NCBI GenBank assembly: GCA_947164605.1
Contig: CAMUXE010000003.1
Location: 103,423-167,422, forward strand
DNA: 64,000 bases
Source: an uncultured Lachnospiraceae bacterium
GTDB taxonomy: Bacteria > Bacillota > Clostridia > Lachnospirales > Lachnospiraceae
Reading direction: 5' to 3'
The notes below the pieces were generated by a model. It had not been told where the DNA came from. It did no database searches and saw only the letters and a list, made by a program, of their open reading frames with translations. Position numbers and translations under genes: made by a program. Below are positions 37,565 to 47,009 of this stretch, one piece after another (the first letter of the stretch is position 1; every line of letters begins with the position of its first letter).

Positions 37565-38911
37565 TTAAAGTCTCTTTCTAAGCTCTTCACCCTCTGCCTC
37601 AAAGCCAGGCTTACCTAAGAGAGCAAACATGTTGTGCTTGTAGCTCTCAACTCCCGGCTGGTTAAATGGATTTACTCCAAGCATATAACCTGAAAGGCCA
37701 CAGGCAAATTCGAAGAAATAGAAAAGCTCACCCAAGAAGAATGGTGTCTGCTCTGGAATCTCAACCTTTAAGTTTGGTGTCATTCCATCTGTATGAGCAA
37801 GAATTGTACCATTCATAGCGCACTTATTAACAAAGTCAACTGTCTTTCCAGCGAGGTAGTTAAGACCATCAAGATCTTCTGCCTCTTCCTCAATAAAGAG
37901 CTCACTTGAAGACTTCTGCACATCAAGAACTGTCTCAAACATAATTCTTGATCCATCCTGAATAAACTGTCCCATTGAGTGAAGATCTGTTGTGAGATCT
38001 ACACTGGCTGGGAATAAGCCCTTGTTATCTTTACCTTCTGATTCACCCATAAGCTGTTTCCACCACTCAGATGTGTAGTGAAGACTTGGCTCGTAATTAC
38101 AAAGAATTTCAACGCTCTTGCCCTTGCGAAGCATAATATTTCTCAAGGCAGCATACTGCATTGAATCATTATTATCAAAATCATTATTTATGCATTTCTC
38201 TCTTGCACTAGCTGCGCCCTTCATAAGCTCGTCTATATCAACGCCGCTTGCCGCAATAGCCAAAAGACCTACTGCTGTAAGAACTGAGAATCTGCCGCCT
38301 ACATCATCAGGAACTACAAACTCTTCATAGCCCTCTGCATCAGCCAGCTTCTTTAAAGCTCCCTTAGCCTTATCAGTTGTTGCATATATTCTCTTGGCAG
38401 CTTCCTCCTTGCCATACTTCTCCTCAAGTTTCTTCTTGAAAACTCTAAAAGCTATAGATGGCTCTGTTGTTGTGCCTGACTTAGAGATAATATTTACCGA
38501 AAAATCACGGTCACCGATAACATCCAAAAGTCCTGCAAGATAGCTAGAACTAATGCTGTTACCTGCAAAGTATATTTCTGGAGCCTTTCTTGCATCACTA
38601 GAAATATTGTTAAAGAAATTATGTCCTAGAAATTCTATTGCTGCTCTGGCACCAAGGTAGGAACCTCCGATTCCAATTACCACAAGAACCTGCGAATCAT
38701 TCTTAATCTTTTCAGCTGCCTTCTTAATTCTTGCAAACTCATCCTTGTCATAATCTACTGGAAGATCAATCCATCCAAGGTAATCGTTTCCCGCCCCTTC
38801 TCTTGAAAGTAAAGTCTTTCTCGCACTTTCAACCATAGGCTTAATAGCATCAACTTCATGCTGATGTACATAACCTAATGCTCTTGAATAATCAAATTTC
38901 ACCTGCGCCAT
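37565..38911 (-). CDS. pgi: glucose-6-phosphate isomerase
   Basis: 448 residues, the shorter Firmicutes form. Interconverts glucose-6-phosphate and fructose-6-phosphate. Visible are [27 protein letters not shown], the [13 protein letters not shown] signature and a C-terminal [10 protein letters not shown] with the active-site Gln/Lys region. It forms a single-gene unit convergent with the MocR gene. Confidence 0.96.
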   Translation of the reverse strand: MAQVKFDYSRALGYVHQHEVDAIKPMVESARKTLLSREGAGNDYLGWIDLPVDYDKDEFARIKKAAEKIKNDSQVLVVIGIGGSYLGARAAIEFLGHNFFNNISSDARKAPEIYFAGNSISSSYLAGLLDVIGDRDFSVNIISKSGTTTEPSIAFRVFKKKLEEKYGKEEAAKRIYATTDKAKGALKKLADAEGYEEFVVPDDVGGRFSVLTAVGLLAIAASGVDIDELMKGAASAREKCINNDFDNNDSMQYAALRNIMLRKGKSVEILCNYEPSLHYTSEWWKQLMGESEGKDNKGLFPASVDLTTDLHSMGQFIQDGSRIMFETVLDVQKSSSELFIEEEAEDLDGLNYLAGKTVDFVNKCAMNGTILAHTDGMTPNLKVEIPEQTPFFLGELFYFFEFACGLSGYMLGVNPFNQPGVESYKHNMFALLGKPGFEAEGEELRKRL

Positions 38912-38943
38912 TTTTTATGCCTCCAAAATTAAATTTAACTATA

Positions 38944-38974
38944 AGGCCCACTAGCCTTTATGACTAGTAGGCCT
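38944..38974 (-). terminator. terminator after the zinc-ribbon protein gene
   Basis: AGGCCTACTAG and CTAGTGGGCCT (minus strand) pair over 11 positions with one mismatch around a 9-base loop. Confidence 0.6.
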
Positions 38975-39044
38975 AAATTTGCTACAAAACCTTAAATTTT
39001 CAATCAGCCAAAATTTAAAAATCACTGGCATGATAACAAAAATC

Positions 39045-39530
39045 TTAATAGTACTTACCAGAACTCATTTGTGAAGTTAAAGCTGCTCCAAAAATTGCAA
39101 TAAATATTACATAAATAATAGCAACGATAACAATTGAAATCAGCTGATATCTTGCAAAGTTCTTAAGATTCTTTGTTGATGAACCACCAAAAGAGAACAC
39201 TATGATAAGGATAATTCCCACGAGTGGGATGCTGAAAAGAAGGCTATATCCTAAGTAGCCCCATGGCGTGATAAGTTTCTCAGGCTCAACTGGCTGCTGA
39301 TATGCAGGCTGCTGGTATACTGGCTGCTGGTATACTGGCTGCTGGTACTGATTAGGTGCCTGATTGAACTGTGGCTCCTGTACTGGTGTCTGATTGAACT
39401 GTGGCTCCTGCACTGGTGCCTGCTCCTGCTCAAGCGGATTTGGTCTGCTCTGAGCTGGAAGTGGATTTCCGCAGATTGAACAAAAGCTTAATCCATCTGG
39501 ATTCTCTGCTCCACAATTTGGACATTTCAT
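39045..39530 (-). CDS. zinc-ribbon membrane protein with YQQP repeats
   Basis: 161 residues. An N-terminal zinc ribbon (CPNCGAENPDGLSFCSICGNP, residues 3-23) is followed by a repetitive Q/P/Y-rich linker with NQ-(A/T)-PVQEPQF and YQQPVYQQP units, then two membrane helices (about 93-115 and 128-153). The layout fits zinc-ribbon/DUF4870-like or small inner-membrane proteins of Firmicutes. Function unknown. GGAGG is present before the ATG. Confidence 0.8.
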   Translation of the reverse strand: MKCPNCGAENPDGLSFCSICGNPLPAQSRPNPLEQEQAPVQEPQFNQTPVQEPQFNQAPNQYQQPVYQQPVYQQPAYQQPVEPEKLITPWGYLGYSLLFSIPLVGIILIIVFSFGGSSTKNLKNFARYQLISIVIVAIIYVIFIAIFGAALTSQMSSGKYY

Positions 39531-39626
39531 GTTAAAATTCCTCCCTATAGGTTTATTTTATATAAACAGCATATCTTGATATAGCTGCATATATCCCCAA
39601 TAAATCACATAACTACTTATTATTTT

Positions 39627-40319
39627 TCAAATCGACTCTACAAGCTTCTTTATCACCTGAACTGAATTAGCAATTGCCTTCTTCTCAAATGTTGGATAAT
39701 CCATTGTCGCAGAATCGTCAGCCTTATCGGATATTGATCTTAAAATCACAAATGGCACCTTGTTCACATAGGCTGCCTGTGCGATTGCCGCACCCTCCAT
39801 CTCAGTGCAGTAGCCATCAAAATTGCCAACAATTTTTTCCTTTACGCTCTTGTCTGATATGAACTGATCTCCTGAAACAATTCTTCCCACATGAGCCTTA
39901 GAGTCTGATACAGCATCCTGACAAGCTTTTTTTGCCAGTTCTACCAGCTTCGAATCAGCTTTAAAAGCAAGTGTATCCATTCTAGGAATCTGGCCTAATT
40001 CATAGCCAAAACCTCTTGCGTCAACATCATGGTGTAGACACTCACTCGAAATAACAATATCAGCTATATCAATCTCACTCTTTAAAGAACCTGCAATACC
40101 TGTATTTATGCAATAGTCGATAGCAAAATCATCTACAAGAATCTGAGTGCAGATAGCTGCATTGACCTTGCCTATGCCAGATCTAACTACAACAAGATCC
40201 TTACCCATGAGCTTACCGGAGTTAAACTTCATTCCCGCCTTTTCTTCAACCTTCTCGACAGTCATAGCCTCAACAATCTGCTCAACCTCTTCGTCCATGG
40301 CTCCAATAATTCCGATCAT
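39627..40319 (-). CDS. mtnN: 5'-methylthioadenosine/S-adenosylhomocysteine nucleosidase
   Basis: 230 residues. Removes adenine from MTA and SAH, recycling the by-products of SAM use. The start MIGIIGAMDEEV is typical; the in-frame GTG four codons earlier overlaps the GGAGG site. The SGIGKVNAA, NTGIAGSL and EMEGAAIAQ motifs are seen, and the catalytic Asp lies in ISDKADD. It is divergent from the TSCPD-murG pair. Confidence 0.95.
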   Translation of the reverse strand: MIGIIGAMDEEVEQIVEAMTVEKVEEKAGMKFNSGKLMGKDLVVVRSGIGKVNAAICTQILVDDFAIDYCINTGIAGSLKSEIDIADIVISSECLHHDVDARGFGYELGQIPRMDTLAFKADSKLVELAKKACQDAVSDSKAHVGRIVSGDQFISDKSVKEKIVGNFDGYCTEMEGAAIAQAAYVNKVPFVILRSISDKADDSATMDYPTFEKKAIANSVQVIKKLVESI

Positions 40320-40459
40320 AAAGTCCTCCACAATTTCACAATTTATAAATATTTTACCACATCATCATGCAAATGTGCTATACTTCATTCAATTATTTAG
40401 CCCTAATATTTTTATATTATTAAGCTCTATAAAATATTTTTTTAGCTTTTGGAGGAAAT

Positions 40460-40714
40460 ATGGAATACAGACCAAAAGGCGTGTGTACTCGCAATATCAC
40501 CTTCGATGTAGTCGAAGGCAAAGTATGCAATGTTAAATTCACAGATGGCTGTGCTGGTAATACACAAGGCGTAGCCCGACTCATTGAGGGAATGGATATA
40601 GATGATGCAATCTCTAGACTGTCAGGCATCAAATGCGGCTACAAGTCTACATCATGCCCAGACCAGCTCGCAAAGGCACTTATACAATATAAGGAAGAAG
40701 AGGCAAGCAAATAA
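40460..40714 (+). CDS. TSCPD domain protein
   Basis: 84 residues. A single TSCPD domain ends in the family name motif as STSCPDQLAKAL, with other conserved cysteines at CTRN, DGCAGN and IKCGY. The family occurs alone or at the C-terminus of B12-dependent ribonucleotide reductases and probably binds metal. GGAGG stands before the ATG. It lies 3 bases upstream of murG, so the two form an operon; a functional link to MurG is not obvious. Confidence 0.88.
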   Translation: MEYRPKGVCTRNITFDVVEGKVCNVKFTDGCAGNTQGVARLIEGMDIDDAISRLSGIKCGYKSTSCPDQLAKALIQYKEEEASK

Positions 40715-40717
40715 ATC

Positions 40718-41782
40718 ATGAAGAAAATCATTATGACAGGCGGCGGAACCGCTGGACATGTAACACCAAACATAGCTCTCATGCCTTCGCTCAAGGAAGC
40801 CGGATATGAAATAAGCTATATAGGTTCTAAGAATGGAATTGAAAAGAAGCTTATTGAGGACTTAAAAGTCCCTTACTATGGCATCTCATCTGGAAAGCTC
40901 AGACGTTATGCCAGTTTCAAAAACTTCACCGACATATTCCGTGTTTTAGGCGGTTTCTTCCAGTCGCTCAGACTTGTTCGCAAGTTAAAGCCAGACATAG
41001 TATTTTCAAAAGGTGGTTTTGTATCAGTACCAGTGGTACTTGCAGCCAGCCTAAAAAAAGTGCCAGTTATCATCCACGAATCAGATATGACTCCAGGTCT
41101 CGCCAACAAAATTGCCTTTCGCGGTGCAAGCAAGATTTGCTGTAATTTTGAGGAGACGCTCAAGTATCTTCCATCAGACAAATCAAAACTTACAGGCTCT
41201 CCAATAAGGCAGGAGCTCTTAAACGGCGATGCAAAAAAAGGCCTCGAGCTCTGCGCTTTCAAAGATAACAAGCCTGTAATCCTTGTAGTTGGCGGCAGCA
41301 CTGGTGCCCTCAAGGTAAATGTAGCTGTCAGATCTATCCTTCCTGAGCTATTAAAGAACTACAATGTGGTTCATCTTACCGGCAAGGGTAAGTCCGATTC
41401 AGCATTTGACGGACGCGAAGGCTACAAGCAGTTTGAATATATCAACAAAGAGATGGCAGATCTTTTCGCCCTCGCAGATATAGTTATATCAAGAGCCGGG
41501 GCCAATGCTATTTGCGAGCTTCTCGCTCTCAGAAAGCCAAACATTCTCATTCCACTCTCAGCTGCTGCAAGCAGAGGAGATCAGATTCTCAATGCAAATT
41601 CTTTCAAGGCACACGGTTACTCAATTGTACTTGATGAGGATCAGATGAGTGCCGAATCCCTCTTAGCTTCAGTCAATGAGCTTAGCGTCAACAAGGAAGC
41701 CTACATAGAGAAAATGAGTCAGAGCGCCCAGAGCAACGCAATCGAGACCATCATGAACTTGATAAAGGAAAATTCTAAGTAA
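40718..41782 (+). CDS. murG: UDP-GlcNAc:lipid I N-acetylglucosaminyltransferase
   Basis: 354 residues. Adds GlcNAc to lipid I to make lipid II at the inner membrane. Motifs are TGGGTAGHVTPNIAL near the N-terminus, SKGGFVSVPVVLAA, IHESDMTPGLANK, GGSTGAL and the donor-side SRAGANAICELLALRKPNILIPLSAA. Two terminator-like hairpins follow. Confidence 0.95.
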   Translation: MKKIIMTGGGTAGHVTPNIALMPSLKEAGYEISYIGSKNGIEKKLIEDLKVPYYGISSGKLRRYASFKNFTDIFRVLGGFFQSLRLVRKLKPDIVFSKGGFVSVPVVLAASLKKVPVIIHESDMTPGLANKIAFRGASKICCNFEETLKYLPSDKSKLTGSPIRQELLNGDAKKGLELCAFKDNKPVILVVGGSTGALKVNVAVRSILPELLKNYNVVHLTGKGKSDSAFDGREGYKQFEYINKEMADLFALADIVISRAGANAICELLALRKPNILIPLSAAASRGDQILNANSFKAHGYSIVLDEDQMSAESLLASVNELSVNKEAYIEKMSQSAQSNAIETIMNLIKENSK

Positions 41783-41803
41783 TATATAGGTTTTTTCAAT
41801 ATT

Positions 41804-41836
41804 AATCCCCGCCCTAAAAGGCGGGGATTCTTGTTT
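41804..41836 (+). terminator. rho-independent terminator of murG
   Basis: AATCCCCGCC (41804-41813) and GGCGGGGATT (41820-41829) form a perfect 10-bp stem with a 6-base loop, followed by CTTGTTTT. Confidence 0.92.
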
Positions 41837-41867
41837 TCCGCTTTTTTAACCCTAAATGAAATAAAAA

Positions 41868-41942
41868 AAAACGATACATAGGTCCTCTTGCACTAAGCTG
41901 TGACAAGTCACTTAGCTAGCCCAAAGACCTATATATCGTTTT
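41868..41942. repeat. 75-base imperfect cruciform between murG and rubrerythrin
   Basis: Arms AAAACGATACATAGGTC and GACCTATATATCGTTTT pair over 17 positions with one mismatch; an inner GTGAC/GTCAC stem and CTAAG/CTTAG arms complete a branched hairpin. Flanking A and T tracts make it a candidate bidirectional terminator. Confidence 0.75.
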
Positions 41943-42044
41943 ATATCTTCTTATTTCAAAAATCCATCCAAATGTCAAATCAACTAAAAGCACCAATTCA
42001 GGTTAAATAGCCAATTTGCAAAGTCAAATCACAAATAGATTTAA

Positions 42045-42584
42045 TTACTTGAAATATCTGTTGTAAAGACCCTGGAATGCCTTACCATGTCTAGCCTCAT
42101 CACGAGCCATCTCATGAACTGTATCATGGATAGCATCAAGGTTAGCAGCCTTAGCTCTCTTAGCAAGATCTGTCTTACCAGCTGTAGCTCCGTTCTCAGC
42201 CTCAATTCTCATCTCGAGGTTCTTCTTTGTTGAGTCTGTAACAACCTCACCTAAAAGCTCTGCAAACTTTGCAGCGTGCTCTGCCTCTTCAAAAGCAGCC
42301 TTCTCATAGTAAAGACCTACTTCTGGGTAACCCTCTCTGAAAGCTACTCTTGACATAGCAAGGTACATACCAACTTCTGAACACTCACCATTGAAGTTAG
42401 CTCTGAGATCAGCGATAATATCCTCGCTAACGCCCTGTGCAACACCTACAACGTGCTCAGCAGCCCATGTAAGGCCCTCTTCCTGCTTTGTGAACTTACT
42501 AGCTGGAACTCCACACTGTGGACACTTCTCTGGAGCTGCATCTCCTTCATATACATAACCGCATACCTGACAGACAAATTTCAT
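42045..42584 (-). CDS. rubrerythrin with N-terminal rubredoxin domain
   Basis: 179 residues. The rubredoxin-like domain comes first ([10 protein letters not shown] and CPQCGVP, residues 5-28), then a ferritin-like di-iron domain with the [18 protein letters not shown] and [14 protein letters not shown] ligands. This is the reverse-rubrerythrin order. It reduces hydrogen peroxide or oxygen in anaerobes. A consensus promoter and an inverted repeat just past its start site lie upstream. Confidence 0.95.
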   Translation of the reverse strand: MKFVCQVCGYVYEGDAAPEKCPQCGVPASKFTKQEEGLTWAAEHVVGVAQGVSEDIIADLRANFNGECSEVGMYLAMSRVAFREGYPEVGLYYEKAAFEEAEHAAKFAELLGEVVTDSTKKNLEMRIEAENGATAGKTDLAKRAKAANLDAIHDTVHEMARDEARHGKAFQGLYNRYFK

Positions 42585-42628
42585 CTTAAATCACCTATAC
42601 CTTTCATAATTTCAAATCAAAAATAACC

Positions 42629-42658
42629 ATTGGTTTTAAAAATATACTCAAAACCAAT
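42629..42658. promoter_or_regulatory. inverted repeat in the rubrerythrin leader
   Basis: ATTGGTTTT and AAAACCAAT, 12 bases apart, form perfect 9-base arms lying about +3 to +32 from the predicted start site. This is a repressor operator position or an RNA hairpin. Confidence 0.5.
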
Positions 42659-42667
42659 CATAACTAT

Positions 42668-42696
42668 ATTCTATGCTATATAAGGTCTAGTGTCAA
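42668..42696 (-). promoter_or_regulatory. rubrerythrin promoter
   Basis: TTGACA (42696-42691) and TAGAAT (42673-42668) are 17 bases apart on the minus strand. Confidence 0.75.
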
Positions 42697-42826
42697 TAAA
42701 ACCATTTTTCAATTAGATAAACATAATTTAATACTTATAAACTTATTTTTTTTATTCTACTTTTGATCTCAAAGCCACCTAAAAAACTAAACTCAAAAAG
42801 GAAATGCCTTATTTTCAGCATCCGAC

Positions 42827-44182
42827 TTAGCTCTCACATTTGAAAAAACTAAGTGAATATGGCTCCAAATCACTGCCGCCACCAAAGTCATGGACACGTC
42901 CACTTATAAGTTCAAGAGCTCTGCCACAGTTGGCATTAAAATCAACATGGTAAGGGTTTGAATCAGCATTGATAGCGACAATGATTCTCTCATCCTCGAA
43001 GGCGCGCTCAAATATGACCTGTTTAGGAGCGACTAAAAGTTGCCTGTAAGAGCCATAAATCAAGGCTTTGCTCTCCCTGTGTATCATAGCCAGCTTTGCA
43101 ATAACATCAGTCAGCTCATTCCACTCAGGCTCCTTAACTTCAGGTCTCAAAGCATAATCCCCCTCTTCCTTACAGCCCTGAATTCCCCACTCACTGCCAT
43201 AATACACAGCAGGAACTCCTGGCATTCCAAAGATAAGTCCATAAGCAAGCTTAGTCTGCTCCTTATCTGCAAGTATGCTTGCAATCCTTGTCACATCGTG
43301 ATTGTCGACAAAACTAAGGAGATGACTTCCCTTGTAGAGACACCACTCCTCATTGCCAAACTGCCTATTTAGACTGTAGGCTATCTCAAACATATTGGAA
43401 GAATTAAGGCTGGAGTGAATTCCCTTGTAGCACTCATAATTAGTCACAGAATATGTGCCATCAGGCCCCATAATCTGCCTATAATCGCCTCCAAGCATCT
43501 CTCCCACCAGGGCAAATCCATCCTTTTTAGAATCAACAAAAGCCCTCAGTTGTCTTAAGAAGTCTCTATCCAGGCAGTAGGCCACATCTAGTCGAAGGCC
43601 GTCAATATCATATTTTTCAACCCACTCAGCAATTGAGTCAAATATATATTGCTTAACTTCATCATTGCGCAAATTAAGCTTAACAAGCTCATTGCAGCCC
43701 TCCCATGCCTCATACCAGAAACCATCATTGTAGTTGGTATTGCCCTCATAGGATATGTTAAACCAGCCATTGTACTTGCTTTCCCACTTTTTCTCCCTCA
43801 CATCGGCAAATGCGAAGAAGCCTCTTCCAACATGGTTGAAAACGCCATCCAACATAACCTTAAGTCCCAGCTCATGTGCAGCTTTGCATAAGGATTCAAA
43901 ATCAGCATTTGTGCCTATTCTGTGGTCTATGCGCCTCATATCTCTCGTGTCATAGCCATGGGCATCACTCTCAAAGAGCGGATTAAAGAGAATGCAGTCA
44001 GCTCCTAGCCTCTTGATGTGGTCAAGATATGGTATAAGACTGTCCAGTCTCCTCTCTCCTATATGCTTATCAAGCTCCTCATCAGGACTAGCCGGGGCCA
44101 ATTCATTGGCCCTAGGGGCTCCCAACATACCAAGAGGGTATATCTGATAAATGACTGCCTTGTCAAACCCCGAATAATCCAT
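42827..44182 (-). CDS. GH13 alpha-amylase family enzyme (maltodextrin-active, cytoplasmic)
   Basis: 451 residues, no signal peptide. GH13 catalytic regions: DGVFNHVG, GLRLDVAYC (nucleophile Asp), VGEMLGG (acid/base Glu) and FVDNHDVTR. The small size and lack of carbohydrate-binding modules suggest an intracellular maltodextrin or neopullulanase-like enzyme. It lies downstream of glycogen phosphorylase, so both probably act on storage or imported glucans. GGAGG stands 7 bases before the ATG. The short upstream gap holds 15-bp tandem repeats. Confidence 0.92.
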   Translation of the reverse strand: MDYSGFDKAVIYQIYPLGMLGAPRANELAPASPDEELDKHIGERRLDSLIPYLDHIKRLGADCILFNPLFESDAHGYDTRDMRRIDHRIGTNADFESLCKAAHELGLKVMLDGVFNHVGRGFFAFADVREKKWESKYNGWFNISYEGNTNYNDGFWYEAWEGCNELVKLNLRNDEVKQYIFDSIAEWVEKYDIDGLRLDVAYCLDRDFLRQLRAFVDSKKDGFALVGEMLGGDYRQIMGPDGTYSVTNYECYKGIHSSLNSSNMFEIAYSLNRQFGNEEWCLYKGSHLLSFVDNHDVTRIASILADKEQTKLAYGLIFGMPGVPAVYYGSEWGIQGCKEEGDYALRPEVKEPEWNELTDVIAKLAMIHRESKALIYGSYRQLLVAPKQVIFERAFEDERIIVAINADSNPYHVDFNANCGRALELISGRVHDFGGGSDLEPYSLSFFKCES

Positions 44183-44203
44183 ACTGCCACCTCCAATAAA
44201 TCA

Positions 44204-44262
44204 AAATACAATAGCTCTAAATACAATAAGTCTAAATACAATAGCTCTAATACTATTAGATC
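44204..44262. repeat. 15-bp tandem repeat upstream of the GH13 gene
   Basis: Three consecutive units of AAATACAATAGCTCT (44204, 44219, 44234; the middle one reads AAGTCT at the end) and a degraded fourth. The array lies in the leader of the GH13 gene. Confidence 0.85.
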
Positions 44263-44284
44263 AGCAAAAGACACCCTTATGAAA

Positions 44285-44315
44285 AACTAGCTCAAGGACA
44301 TACCTTGAGCTAGTT
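44285..44315 (-). terminator. terminator of glgP
   Basis: AACTAGCTCAAGG and CCTTGAGCTAGTT form a perfect 13-bp stem with a 5-base loop; TTTT follows on the minus strand. Confidence 0.92.
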
Positions 44316-44338
44316 TAAAAATCTGCATATTTATAGCC

Positions 44339-46801
44339 TTAAAGCTCTACATGCACCTTTTCAAGCTTCCAAATATCATCAACATACTCCTGAATAGTTC
44401 TATCTGATGAGAACTTTCCTGAATTTGCTATATTGATAAGTGCTGACTTAGTCCATGCTTCCTTGTCCTTGAATCTATCATTAATTCTAGCCTGAGCATC
44501 TACATATGACTTAAAATCCTTAAGTACAAAATATGTATCAGCTCTACTACCGTTAACGCTGTTAAGGAGTGAATCATAGATATCTCTAAAGAGGTTCATA
44601 TCTCCATCAGAATATGTTCCATTGATGAGCTCCATAAGTACCTCACGAATCTCTGAATCATTGTTGAAGAGCTCCATAGGATCATAGCCGCCCTCGTTCT
44701 CGTAACGAATAACCTCATCACTAGAGAGACCGAAAATCTCAGCATTGTCCTCGCCTGCTTCATTGACGATCTCAATGTTGGCTCCATCCATAGTACCGAG
44801 AGTAAGAGCTCCATTCATCATGAACTTCATATTACTTGTACCAGAAGCCTCCTTTGATGCTGTTGAAATCTGTTCGCTGACATCTGCTGCCGCAAAGATA
44901 ATCTCAGCATTGGACACTCTGTAATTCTCTATAAATACAACCTTGATCTTATTCTTAATTGATGCATCATTGTTAATGACATTTGCAACATTGTTGATAA
45001 GCTTAATTATCTTCTTAGCATTGCTATATCCAGCTGCTGCCTTAGCACCAAAGATAAATGTTCTTGGAACCATGTCAAAGCTTGGATCTTTCTTGAGCTT
45101 ATCATAGAGATACATGATGTGGAGTACATTTAAGAGCTGTCTCTTATACTCGTGAAGTCTCTTAACCTGAACATCAAAAATTGAATCTGGATCAATATCT
45201 ATTCCATTGTGCTCCTTGACATACTCAGCTAAGCGAAGCTTGTTCTTTCTCTTAATCTGGTCAAGCTCTAGCTGAACCTTCTTGTCATCAGCAAAAACTT
45301 CAAGCTTCTTCAGCTGTGAAAGATCTGTAATCCAAGAATCGCCAATCTTGTCTGTGATCCAATCTGCAAGAAGTGGATTTCCATGAAGAAGGAATCTTCT
45401 CTGAGTCACACCATTAGTCTTATTGTTAAACTTCTCTGGCATCATCTCATAGAAATCACGAAGTTCCTGCTTCTTTAAAATCTCTGTGTGTAATGCAGCT
45501 ACACCGTTAACTGAATAGCCAGCACAGATAGCAAGATTTGCCATCTTAACCTGTCCATCATAGATAATAGCCATATTTCTGATTTTTTCCTGATCTCCAG
45601 GATATACTTCCTTGATTTTCTCTACAAATCTGCGGTTAATTTCCTCTACAATCTGATAAACTCTTGGAAGAAGTCTTGAGAAGAGCTCAATAGGCCATTT
45701 TTCAAGAGCTTCAGCCATGATTGTATGATTGGTATAAGCAACTGTCTTAGTTGTCACATCCCAAGCTTCATCCCACTCAAGGCCTTCCTCATCCATAAGG
45801 ATTCGCATAAGCTCTGCTACTGCAACTGTAGGATGAGTATCATTGAGCTGGAAGGTTACTTTTTCATAGAACTTTTTGATATCATCATGCATACTCTTAT
45901 ATCTTGCTACAACTCTCTGAATTGAAGCAGATACAAAGAAATACTGCTGCTTTAATCTAAGCTCTTTACCAGCATAGTGATTGTCGTTAGGATAGAGAAC
46001 TTCTACAATATTCTTTGCGAGATTCTCTTCCTCTACAGCCTTCTGGTAATCGCCCTTGTCAAACTGACTTAAATTAAATGTCTCTACTGGCTCTGCATCC
46101 CAGATTCGAAGGGTATTTACAGTATTGTTGCCGTAGCCAATTACAGGTACATCGTAAGGGATTGCTGTGACAGCACGATAATCCTCATGTACAAAGACAT
46201 CTCTTCCTGTTGTCTCATCCTTATAGGCTCTTACATATCCTCCAAACTTTACGACAGTAGGATACTCAGCTCTCTTAACCTCAAAAGGATTGCCATTCTT
46301 TAACCACTCATCAGGCAACTCGAGCTGATAACCATCCTTAATCTTCTGTTTGAACATTCCATACTTATAACGAATGCCACAGCCATATGCTGGATATTCA
46401 AGTGTTGCAAGTGAATCAAGGAAACAAGCCGCAAGTCTTCCAAGTCCACCATTTCCAAGTGCTGCATCTGGCTCCTGATCCTCAACCTGATTAATATCTA
46501 TACCAAGCTCATCAAGAACTTCAGCTGCTTTTTTGTAAGCGCCAAGATTTATAAGATTATTGCCAAGAGCACGTCCCATAAGGAATTCCATAGACATATA
46601 GTAAACTATCTTAGGATCTTCCTCCTTATATGCCTTCTGTGTAGCAATCCAGCGATCCATAATAAAATCTTTCACAGCATAGGCTACAGCCTGAAATTTC
46701 TGCTGATCATCCGCCTCACATAACCTCTTTCTAAAAAGCATCTTACAATTATCCTGTATGTTTTTCTTAAATGCTGCTTTTTCAAACTCTTTAGCTGCCA
46801 T
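44339..46801 (-). CDS. glgP: glycogen/maltodextrin phosphorylase
   Basis: 820 residues, full length. Releases glucose-1-phosphate from alpha-1,4-glucans. The PLP site EASGTSNMKFMMNGALTLGTMDGANIEI and VYYMSMEFLMGRALGNNLINLG are classic. GGLGRLAACFLDSLA is present. The upstream region has a TATAAT -10 and an inverted repeat covering the -35 zone, suggesting regulated expression. A perfect terminator follows. Confidence 0.97.
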   Translation of the reverse strand: MAAKEFEKAAFKKNIQDNCKMLFRKRLCEADDQQKFQAVAYAVKDFIMDRWIATQKAYKEEDPKIVYYMSMEFLMGRALGNNLINLGAYKKAAEVLDELGIDINQVEDQEPDAALGNGGLGRLAACFLDSLATLEYPAYGCGIRYKYGMFKQKIKDGYQLELPDEWLKNGNPFEVKRAEYPTVVKFGGYVRAYKDETTGRDVFVHEDYRAVTAIPYDVPVIGYGNNTVNTLRIWDAEPVETFNLSQFDKGDYQKAVEEENLAKNIVEVLYPNDNHYAGKELRLKQQYFFVSASIQRVVARYKSMHDDIKKFYEKVTFQLNDTHPTVAVAELMRILMDEEGLEWDEAWDVTTKTVAYTNHTIMAEALEKWPIELFSRLLPRVYQIVEEINRRFVEKIKEVYPGDQEKIRNMAIIYDGQVKMANLAICAGYSVNGVAALHTEILKKQELRDFYEMMPEKFNNKTNGVTQRRFLLHGNPLLADWITDKIGDSWITDLSQLKKLEVFADDKKVQLELDQIKRKNKLRLAEYVKEHNGIDIDPDSIFDVQVKRLHEYKRQLLNVLHIMYLYDKLKKDPSFDMVPRTFIFGAKAAAGYSNAKKIIKLINNVANVINNDASIKNKIKVVFIENYRVSNAEIIFAAADVSEQISTASKEASGTSNMKFMMNGALTLGTMDGANIEIVNEAGEDNAEIFGLSSDEVIRYENEGGYDPMELFNNDSEIREVLMELINGTYSDGDMNLFRDIYDSLLNSVNGSRADTYFVLKDFKSYVDAQARINDRFKDKEAWTKSALINIANSGKFSSDRTIQEYVDDIWKLEKVHVEL

Positions 46802-46871
46802 CGTGTCCTCCTCATTTTTCGTTCTTCGAACCCCTCTATAATCTTACCTGTTCCCTAGCTCTGTCTAGCTT

Positions 46872-46918
46872 ATTATAAACTGAGATTAGTGTCACATGAG
46901 ATTAGCCTAAAATCTCAT
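46872..46918 (-). promoter_or_regulatory. glgP promoter with operator-like inverted repeat
   Basis: TATAAT (46877-46872) lacks a good -35. Instead ATGAGATT (46896-46903) and AATCTCAT (46911-46918) form perfect 8-base arms over the -35 zone, and another TGAGATTAG copy lies at 46881-46889. Confidence 0.5.
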
Positions 46919-47009
46919 ATGCTCGAAACTGCTCAAGATTTGTTCAAAAAACTTCATTTATGCTCTTTATTATACTTTATTTTACTTATAATCGCAATTC
47001 TTAATTAGT

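Noticed and set aside
44204..44262. Possible CRISPR array
   Set aside because: Units are 15 bases with no spacers and no cas genes nearby; simple tandem repeats.
44059..44274. Minus-strand frame with LELLY-type repeats
   Set aside because: It is produced by the 15-bp tandem repeats and overlaps the start of the GH13 gene in another frame.
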